Shown here: in pieces, positions 58,906-64,000 of the stretch | Position numbering within the stretch: position 1 is the first letter of the stretch | How the letters are laid out: each line of letters begins with the position of its first letter | NCBI RefSeq assembly: GCF_039908635.1 | Contig: NZ_CP150918.1 | Location: 5,867,564 to 5,931,563 of the forward strand | Source: Pseudomonas purpurea | GTDB lineage: Bacteria > Pseudomonadota > Gammaproteobacteria > Pseudomonadales > Pseudomonadaceae | Reading direction: 5' to 3' | DNA length: 64,000 nucleotides | The notes under the pieces: model-generated | Seen by the model: the letters and a program-made list of their open reading frames with translations, nothing else | Databases searched by the model: none | What the model was told of the DNA's origin: nothing | Position numbers and translations under genes: made by a program

Positions 58906-59356
58906 CACGCACCTCGTGCCTGCTTCAGTTAGGTAATCAGGAATAGTTTGAGCTCAGGTTTTTGGACCTGGTCGACAAGTATAGGGACTTCACCCTTCCT
59001 AAAGAACCCTTTGCACAAAAATTAACCAGCTGTGGAGAAGTCGGGATAATAGAAATTAAAAAGAGAGAAATTTATTAAATCTTTGTTTTTATGTTTATTT
59101 CTACTGAGCCACCTTTCTGTGGATAGATTGATACAGCCCTTTATATTCAATATGTACAGAGATTCAAAACCCTGTGGTCATGTGCCAAGGAGGCCCTTGG
59201 ATAACCGGTGTAAGCCTGTGGATGAAAGGGGTGGTTATCCACAGAGGTGGTTTTCCTCAGTTTTGAAGCCCTGTTATCAACTGTGCTCAGTGGCAGTTAT
59301 TCACAGGGCTTAATCCACAGAAAAGCGCCGAATGGAGCAAATGGCGCCCACGCAAA

Positions 59357-59389
59357 AGCCACCGAAGCGGTCGATGCCGCTCGGTGGCT
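59357..59389 (-). terminator. Rho-independent terminator of mnmE
   Basis: On the minus strand the 9-bp stem AGCCACCGA/TCGGTGGCT with an inner GCGG/CCGC stem and a 6-base loop runs into TTTTGC, about 120 bp after the mnmE stop. Confidence 0.75.
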
Positions 59390-59470
59390 CAAATAATTTG
59401 GATAAATACGAGGAGGGAGGAGCTTGGCTTGCCTGCGATTTAAGCAACGCGGTGTGTCAGACACACTGTC

Positions 59471-59495
59471 TCGCGAGCAAGCTCGGCTCCTGCAG
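59471..59495. repeat. Single REP copy
   Basis: TCGCGAGCAAGCTCGGCTCC followed by TGCAG is a solitary member of the REP family present as a pair at 45781-45876. It sits just beyond the mnmE stop. Confidence 0.7.
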
Positions 59496-59509
59496 AGGGA
59501 GAGGTGAAG

Positions 59510-60880
59510 CTATTTACCGATGCAAAAGCTGGAAAAGATTCTTCCTAGCAGGTCATCCGAGCTGAATTCGCCGGTAATTTCCCCCAGGGACTGCTGCGCC
59601 TGACGCAAATCTTCGGCCAGCAGCTCGCCGGCACCAGCCAGGGTCAGCTGTGCGCGGCCATGTTCGAGTGAGGCGCTGGCATGGCGCAGGGCTTCCAGGT
59701 GACGTCGGCGGGCGCTGAAGCTGCTTTCCGAGGTCTGTTCATAGCCCATGCAGGCCTTGAGGTGGTCACGCAGTAGTTCCAGGCCCTCGCCGGCCGACCT
59801 GGCGCTCAGGCTGATGGTCACGTGGCCATCTTCGCTGACCTCCAGCGCAATCGCTTCACCGGTCAGATCCGCCTTGTTGCGGATCAACGTCACTTTGGCT
59901 GGATCCGGGCGCTGTTCCAGAAATTCTGGCCACAATGCGAACGGATCAGCGGCTTCGGGAGCCGTGGCATCCACCACCAGCAGCACTCGATCCGCCTCGG
60001 CAATGGCCTTCAACGCCCGTTCCACGCCGATTTTCTCGACCTGGTCATCGGTATCGCGCAGCCCTGCGGTGTCGACCACATGCAGTGGCATGCCATCGAT
60101 GTGGATATGTTCGCGCAAGATGTCCCGGGTGGTGCCGGCAATCTCGGTGACAATCGCTGCTTCACGACCGGCCAATGCGTTCAGCAGGCTGGATTTACCA
60201 GCATTCGGACGACCGGCAATCACCACCGTCATGCCATCGCGCAGCAAGGCGCCCTGCCCGGCTTCACGCAGCACGGTGGATAACTCGTTACGCACCGCAT
60301 CGAGCATCGTCAGTACGTGGCCATCGGCAAGGAAGTCGATTTCCTCTTCCGGGAAGTCGATAGCGGCCTCGACGTAGATCCGCAACGCGATCAGTTGTTC
60401 GGTGAGGTTATGCACACGCTGGGAAAACGCACCTTGCAACGAACGCAAGGCGTTGCGGGCAGCCTGTGCAGAACTTGCCTCAATGAGGTCAGCGATGGCT
60501 TCGGCCTGGGCCAGGTCGAGTTTGTCGTTGAGGAAGGCACGTTCGCTGAATTCGCCCGGTCGGGCCAGGCGGCATCCCAGTTCCAGGCAACGTTTGAGCA
60601 ACATATCCAGAACGATCGGGCCGCCATGGCCTTGAAGTTCCAGCACGTCTTCGCCGGTGAAGGAGTTTGGCCCCGGGAAATACAGGGCAATGCCCTCGTC
60701 CAGGACGTCTTCATCGGCGTTGAGGAACGGGCCGTAATGGGCGAAACGCGGTTTGAGTTCACGGCCACTGATGGCCTTCGCCGCAACACTGGCCAACGGC
60801 CCGGAAATACGGACGATACCGACACCGCCACGGCCCTGGGCGGTGGCGACGGCGGCGATGGTTTCACGAGGAACGCTCAT
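59510..60880 (-). CDS. mnmE: tRNA modification GTPase MnmE (TrmE)
   Basis: 456 residues. An N-terminal tetrahydrofolate-binding domain ([21 protein letters not shown]) is followed by helical segments holding a G domain: G1 [15 protein letters not shown]3 DTAGLRDT, G4 NKAD; the C-terminal CIGK motif is intact (FSSFCIGK). K-dependent GTPase acting with MnmG on U34 of tRNA. Separated from mnmG by the 600-bp oriC-like gap. Confidence 0.97.
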   Translation of the reverse strand: MSVPRETIAAVATAQGRGGVGIVRISGPLASVAAKAISGRELKPRFAHYGPFLNADEDVLDEGIALYFPGPNSFTGEDVLELQGHGGPIVLDMLLKRCLELGCRLARPGEFSERAFLNDKLDLAQAEAIADLIEASSAQAARNALRSLQGAFSQRVHNLTEQLIALRIYVEAAIDFPEEEIDFLADGHVLTMLDAVRNELSTVLREAGQGALLRDGMTVVIAGRPNAGKSSLLNALAGREAAIVTEIAGTTRDILREHIHIDGMPLHVVDTAGLRDTDDQVEKIGVERALKAIAEADRVLLVVDATAPEAADPFALWPEFLEQRPDPAKVTLIRNKADLTGEAIALEVSEDGHVTISLSARSAGEGLELLRDHLKACMGYEQTSESSFSARRRHLEALRHASASLEHGRAQLTLAGAGELLAEDLRQAQQSLGEITGEFSSDDLLGRIFSSFCIGK

Positions 60881-60912
60881 GATTCGATATCCAGATAAAA
60901 ATGGCAGATAGC

Positions 60913-60937
60913 AAAACGCCCCACTAGGGGGCGTTTT
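60913..60937 (-). terminator. Rho-independent terminator of the rpmH-rnpA-yidD-yidC transcript
   Basis: AAAACGCCCC/GGGGCGTTTT with a 5-base loop, 23 bp after the yidC stop, T-rich on the leftward side. A perfect DnaA-type nonamer (60944-60952) lies between the stem and yidC. Confidence 0.82.
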
Positions 60938-60959
60938 GAGTGGTTATCCACAGAGTAAG

Positions 60960-62642
60960 TTATGCGTCGGCTTTTTTGGTAGCCGCTTCAATCTTACGTG
61001 TGATGTACCACTGTTGAGCGATGGACAGGCAGTTGTTCACAACCCAGTACAGCACCAGACCTGCCGGGAACCACAGGAAGAAGAAGGTGAAGATGATTGG
61101 CATCAGCTTCATCACCTTGGCCTGCATCGGATCCGGAGGTGTCGGGTTCAGCTGCTGCTGGATGAACATGGTTGCGCCCATGATGATCGGCAGAATGAAG
61201 AACGGATCCTTGATCGACAGGTCGGTAATCCACAGCATGAACGGCGCTTGGCGCATTTCCACGCTTTCCAGGAGTACCCAGTACAGCGAAAGGAATACCG
61301 GCATCTGCACGAGGATTGGCAAGCAACCACCCAGCGGATTGATCTTCTCTTTCTTGTACAGCTCCATCATGGCTTGCGACATTTTCTGCCGGTCATCGCC
61401 ATGTTGCTCTTTCAGCGCAGCCAGTTTAGGTGCCACTGCACGCATGCGCGCCATGGATTTGTAGCTGGCAGCCGACAGCGGGAAGAAAATCCCTTTGATC
61501 AGCATCGTCAGGAAGATGATCGACCAGCCCCAGTTACCGACCAGAGCGTGGATATGTTGCAGCAGCCAGAAGATTGGCTGGGCAATGAACCACAGAATGC
61601 CGTAGTCGACAGTCAGTTCCAGACCTGGGGACAACTCTTTGAGTACCGCCTGGCTTTTCGGACCGGCGTACAGAACAGCGCTGGTTTCTACTTTCGCACC
61701 TGGCGCTGCGGTCAATGCCGGGCCGGTGTAACCGATGATGTAGTTGCCTTTGCTGTCTTTACGGGTCTGGACGATGTTGTTTTCGCCCTTCGCCGGAATC
61801 CACGCGGTCACGAAGTAGTGTTGCAACCAGGCAACCCAGCCCCCTTGAACGGTTTCTTTCAGCGAACCCTTGTCCATGTCCTTCATGGACACTTTCTTGT
61901 ACGGCTCGGAACTTGTCCACAGGGCGGCGCCCAGGTAAGTCGCGGTGCCGGTGGCAGTGCTGGAAGAAGGATCGGAACTGGCGTCACGCTTCAACTGCGC
62001 AAACATTGCACCGGACCAGGGCTGTGCGCTCTGGTTGTCGATCAAGTAGGAAACGGTGACGTCGTACAGGCCACGTTTCAAGGTGAAACGCTTGATGTAG
62101 TTAACGCCGTCCTTGCTGAATTTCAGGTCAACAACCAGTTGATCCTGACCATCAGCCAGTTGATACGTCTTCTTCTCCGAAGAGAACACCGGGCGACCTG
62201 CTGGATTTGCGTCCGGACCGTTGGTGCCGATCAGACCGCTTTGTGCCAGATAGGTCCGCTCGCCGCCGTTATCGAACAGCTGGAACGGAATTTCCGGGTG
62301 ATCCTGGCGACGTGGATACAGCGGCAGCTTCAGCTGGGCGATATCACCACCTTGTGGATCGATAGCCAGGTCGAGCACATCCGTTTTGATCTGGATGAGG
62401 TCTTTGCTGGCCGCCACTGGAGCTTCGGCTGGAGCACTGGTATCGCTTGCCGCGCGTGGAATGTCGTCACTAACGGAAGCGTTATTGCCAGTCGCCGTGT
62501 CCGGTAGGCCCGGTGCGGTGGTGCTGGCAGCAACATTCTGAGTCGGCAGGGCAGCCTGGCCATAGTCCTGGTTCCACTTAAGGACCATGACATACGACAC
62601 GATTGCCAGGGCGACGATCAGGATCGTGCGTTTGATATCCAT
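60960..62642 (-). CDS. yidC: Membrane protein insertase YidC
   Basis: 560 residues. N-terminal signal-anchor (RTILIVALAIVSYVMVLKW), a large periplasmic domain, then the conserved membrane core (from about residue 360: GNWGWSIIFLTMLIKGIFFPLSAASYKSMARM) with the hydrophilic-groove Arg in that segment. Inserts and folds inner-membrane proteins with or without Sec; in the operon it follows the ribosome/RNase P genes and yidD. Confidence 0.98.
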   Translation of the reverse strand: MDIKRTILIVALAIVSYVMVLKWNQDYGQAALPTQNVAASTTAPGLPDTATGNNASVSDDIPRAASDTSAPAEAPVAASKDLIQIKTDVLDLAIDPQGGDIAQLKLPLYPRRQDHPEIPFQLFDNGGERTYLAQSGLIGTNGPDANPAGRPVFSSEKKTYQLADGQDQLVVDLKFSKDGVNYIKRFTLKRGLYDVTVSYLIDNQSAQPWSGAMFAQLKRDASSDPSSSTATGTATYLGAALWTSSEPYKKVSMKDMDKGSLKETVQGGWVAWLQHYFVTAWIPAKGENNIVQTRKDSKGNYIIGYTGPALTAAPGAKVETSAVLYAGPKSQAVLKELSPGLELTVDYGILWFIAQPIFWLLQHIHALVGNWGWSIIFLTMLIKGIFFPLSAASYKSMARMRAVAPKLAALKEQHGDDRQKMSQAMMELYKKEKINPLGGCLPILVQMPVFLSLYWVLLESVEMRQAPFMLWITDLSIKDPFFILPIIMGATMFIQQQLNPTPPDPMQAKVMKLMPIIFTFFFLWFPAGLVLYWVVNNCLSIAQQWYITRKIEAATKKADA

Positions 62643-62644
62643 GA

Positions 62645-62890
62645 TTACTCGGCCATCGAAGAAGAACGGGAGGTAGGGATAGGTGGAACCGGGTCATAAC
62701 CACCGGGATTCCACGGATGACAGCGACCTAAACGACGAAAGGTCAGCCAGCCACCGCGCAGAAGGCCATGATTTTCAATGGCTTCATACGCGTAGCAGGA
62801 ACAACTGGGGTAGAAACGACAGTGACTGGCCATCAGAGGACTAATGGCGTAGCGATAAAACTGGATCGGAACGAGTGCCAGTTTACGCAT
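62645..62890 (-). CDS. yidD: Membrane protein insertion efficiency factor YidD
   Basis: 81 residues. Contains the family motif [16 protein letters not shown] (Cys-rich) and [26 protein letters not shown]. Membrane-associated, helps YidC-dependent insertion. Overlaps the rnpA stop by 8 bp; yidC starts 2 bp after its stop. Confidence 0.97.
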   Translation of the reverse strand: MRKLALVPIQFYRYAISPLMASHCRFYPSCSCYAYEAIENHGLLRGGWLTFRRLGRCHPWNPGGYDPVPPIPTSRSSSMAE

Positions 62891-63284
62891 CAGTGCTGTC
62901 TACCCCTACAGTTTCGGTTTTGACTGCTGGTACCGGCGTGCTACGAGCCAGACGCTTCCAGAGTTTGCCGAAATGCTGAATCAATTCGGGGTTTTCTACA
63001 TCGCCCAAACCTTTGCGCGCGACGATCACGATATCCCACCCAACCAGAGAGTCCTGGTGGAGGCGAAACGATTCGCGCATCAGACGTTTGAGGCGATTGC
63101 GCTCAACGGAGAGTTTTACACTCTTTTTCCCGATAACCAGCCCAAGACGGGCGTGATCGAGATCGTTGTTGCGCGCAAGGAGCAGGAGATTTTTCCCCGG
63201 AACCTTGCCGGTAGGGGAGTCAAAGACTGCCTTGAAATGCCGGGGGGTCAGCAAACGCTTTTCCCGACTGAAGTCCTGACTCAC
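62883..63284 (-). CDS. rnpA: Ribonuclease P protein component
   Basis: 133 residues from the GTG at 63284 ([17 protein letters not shown]), the start used by pseudomonads; the longer frame to 63380 runs into rpmH in another frame. The RNR motif [13 protein letters not shown], the FxxVF element and [15 protein letters not shown] are intact. It binds RNase P RNA for tRNA 5' processing. Lies between rpmH and yidD, 16 bp after rpmH. Confidence 0.95.
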   Translation of the reverse strand: MSQDFSREKRLLTPRHFKAVFDSPTGKVPGKNLLLLARNNDLDHARLGLVIGKKSVKLSVERNRLKRLMRESFRLHQDSLVGWDIVIVARKGLGDVENPELIQHFGKLWKRLARSTPVPAVKTETVGVDSTDA

Positions 63285-63300
63285 CTCCAGTACCGGATTA

Positions 63301-63435
63301 TCAAACTGCCAGACGCGCACGACCTTTGGCGCGGCGACGCGACAGGACGGCACGGCCGTTTTTGGTAGCCATGCGAGCACGGAAACCGTGGGTACGAGCG
63401 CGTTTGATAGTGCTTGGTTGGAAAGTACGTTTCAT
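63301..63435 (-). CDS. rpmH: 50S ribosomal protein L34
   Basis: 44 residues; too short for most gene finders but unmistakable: [20 protein letters not shown] then [20 protein letters not shown]. It ends with a TGA at 63301-63303. The rpmH-rnpA order beside oriC/dnaA is near-universal in Gammaproteobacteria. Strong basic composition; sits in the large ribosomal subunit. Confidence 0.97.
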   Translation of the reverse strand: MKRTFQPSTIKRARTHGFRARMATKNGRAVLSRRRAKGRARLAV

Positions 63436-63495
63436 GTCGTGTTACCTGGTTCGTCCACAACGGGCCGGAATGGCCCCCGTTTTAAGAGACCGGGG

Positions 63496-63524
63496 ATTCT
63501 AGAGAAAGCAAGCGTCTAGGTCAA
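63496..63524 (-). promoter_or_regulatory. Sigma-70 promoter of rpmH-rnpA
   Basis: On the minus strand TTGACC (63519-63524) and TAGAAT (63496-63501) are 17 bp apart, about 60 bp upstream of the rpmH ATG. Confidence 0.75.
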
Positions 63525-63960
63525 TTTCCAACCAACGTTTCCTTTAAATGGATATCTGGCCGGATCTGCGTTTCATTGTGGACAGCCAGATATAAAAATA
63601 AAGAAGGAACTTATTTAAAGCTTTTCTGTAAAGCTTATAAAAGCTAGGGACGCCATCCTCTGTTGATAACTACCTTGAGGCCTTCTAATTCGGGCTGTAC
63701 AGAGAATGACAACCATGGTGGAAAGCAGTGGTAAGCCTGTGCTGCGCTATCGGATAAGCTGTGTGTGGAACGGTGTCTTATCCACAGGCCAGTTATCCAC
63801 CGGGTTTACCCCCCACTTGTGCAACGAGCTCAGGTGCGCTTATCCACAGAGTTTATGCACAGACCATTGGTCGTGTTTATTTCAGATAAGACGTTGATTT
63901 CCGGTTGCCTGTGAGCAACCTGCATGTGGATAAGTGACCGGTTGGCCGTTACAATGGCGG
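63525..63960. other. oriC: Chromosomal replication origin oriC (rpmH-dnaA intergenic region)
   Basis: Non-coding. An AT-rich run (63588-63645) precedes a cluster of DnaA boxes: TTATCCACA at 63778-63786 and 63840-63848, TTATCCACC at 63793, TTATGCACA at 63853, and TGTGGATAA (minus strand) at 63925-63933, plus weaker sites (TGTTGATAA at 63661). The window ends in TTCAACTTAGGGGATATCC; dnaA should start just beyond on the plus strand. Position between rpmH and the expected dnaA is the standard oriC location in pseudomonads. Confidence 0.85.
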
Positions 63961-64000
63961 CTTGTTTTTGCCTCACCGGCTTTCAACTTAGGGGATATCC

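Larger units (their letters stand above)
58906..59509. other. mnmG-mnmE intergenic region with DnaA boxes (oriC-like)
   Basis: About 600 bp without a gene. An AT-rich run spans roughly 59041-59100. Around it are DnaA-box-like sites: perfect TTATCCACA at 59235-59243, TTATTCACA at 59297-59305, and one-mismatch sites TGTGGATAG (59118), TGTGGATGA (59218), TGTGGAGAA (59031) and TAATCCACA (59311). The right part holds the mnmE terminator and a single REP copy. Short open frames here look random. Confidence 0.6.

Noticed and set aside
59083..59565. Small plus-strand frames between mnmG and mnmE
   Set aside because: They lie in the DnaA-box/terminator/REP region and have no gene-like codon use.

Overview
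The window is chromosomal DNA of a Pseudomonas, most likely of the P. fluorescens group, and lies on the left flank of the replication origin. The evidence is the gene order atpIBEFHAGDC - glmU - glmR - glmS, the parAB/rsmG/mnmG/mnmE/yidC/yidD/rnpA/rpmH block running into a DnaA-box cluster at the right edge where dnaA should begin just outside, GC-rich codon use, and a REP doublet of the type common in P. fluorescens relatives. No rRNA, tRNA, CRISPR array, IS element or prophage was seen.

Layout. 1-720: start of a polytopic membrane protein on the minus strand, cut by the window edge. 930-6657: a tight six-gene phospholipid cassette (CDP-alcohol phosphatidyltransferase, alpha/beta hydrolase-methyltransferase fusion, PAP2-dual-specificity phosphatase fusion, small membrane protein, PlsC-like acyltransferase, CdsA-like cytidylyltransferase) that reads as a complete side pathway for a modified phospholipid. 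6705-11276: an Lrp/LysE regulator-exporter pair and a two-gene unit of envelope proteins. 11352-15953: minus-strand operon of two paralogous glycosyltransferases and two methyltransferases, divergent from 16384-25390, the common polysaccharide antigen (D-rhamnan, A-band) operon rmd-gmd-wbpW-wzm-wzt-wbpX-wbpY-wbpZ. 25381-28038: PNPOx-like protein, glutathione S-transferase, LysR regulator.

28329-42299 is the most unusual region: a Ter (tellurite/stress) locus. Twelve genes (ATP-grasp, TerD-trypsin fusion, phosphoribosyltransferase-TRSP, HAD, StiP/PRTase-PELOTA, CitE-like lyase, HAD-IB, terZ, terA, terB, terC, terD/terE) run on the plus strand with overlaps or short gaps to a strong terminator at 39803; a LprI-like membrane protein gene follows, and a convergent TerD-vWA gene (terF-like) closes it. 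The first seven genes match the enzyme set that comparative genomics has linked to Ter proteins and to a predicted nucleoside-like metabolite; the product is unknown.

42467-63435 is conserved housekeeping: glmS with an empty attTn7 position, glmR, glmU, the ATP synthase operon behind a good sigma-70 promoter, parAB, rsmG-mnmG, mnmE, and rpmH-rnpA-yidD-yidC behind another sigma-70 promoter. 63436-64000 is oriC. A second oriC-like stretch with DnaA boxes and AT-rich DNA lies between mnmG and mnmE, and perfect TTATCCACA boxes are scattered through the window far above chance.
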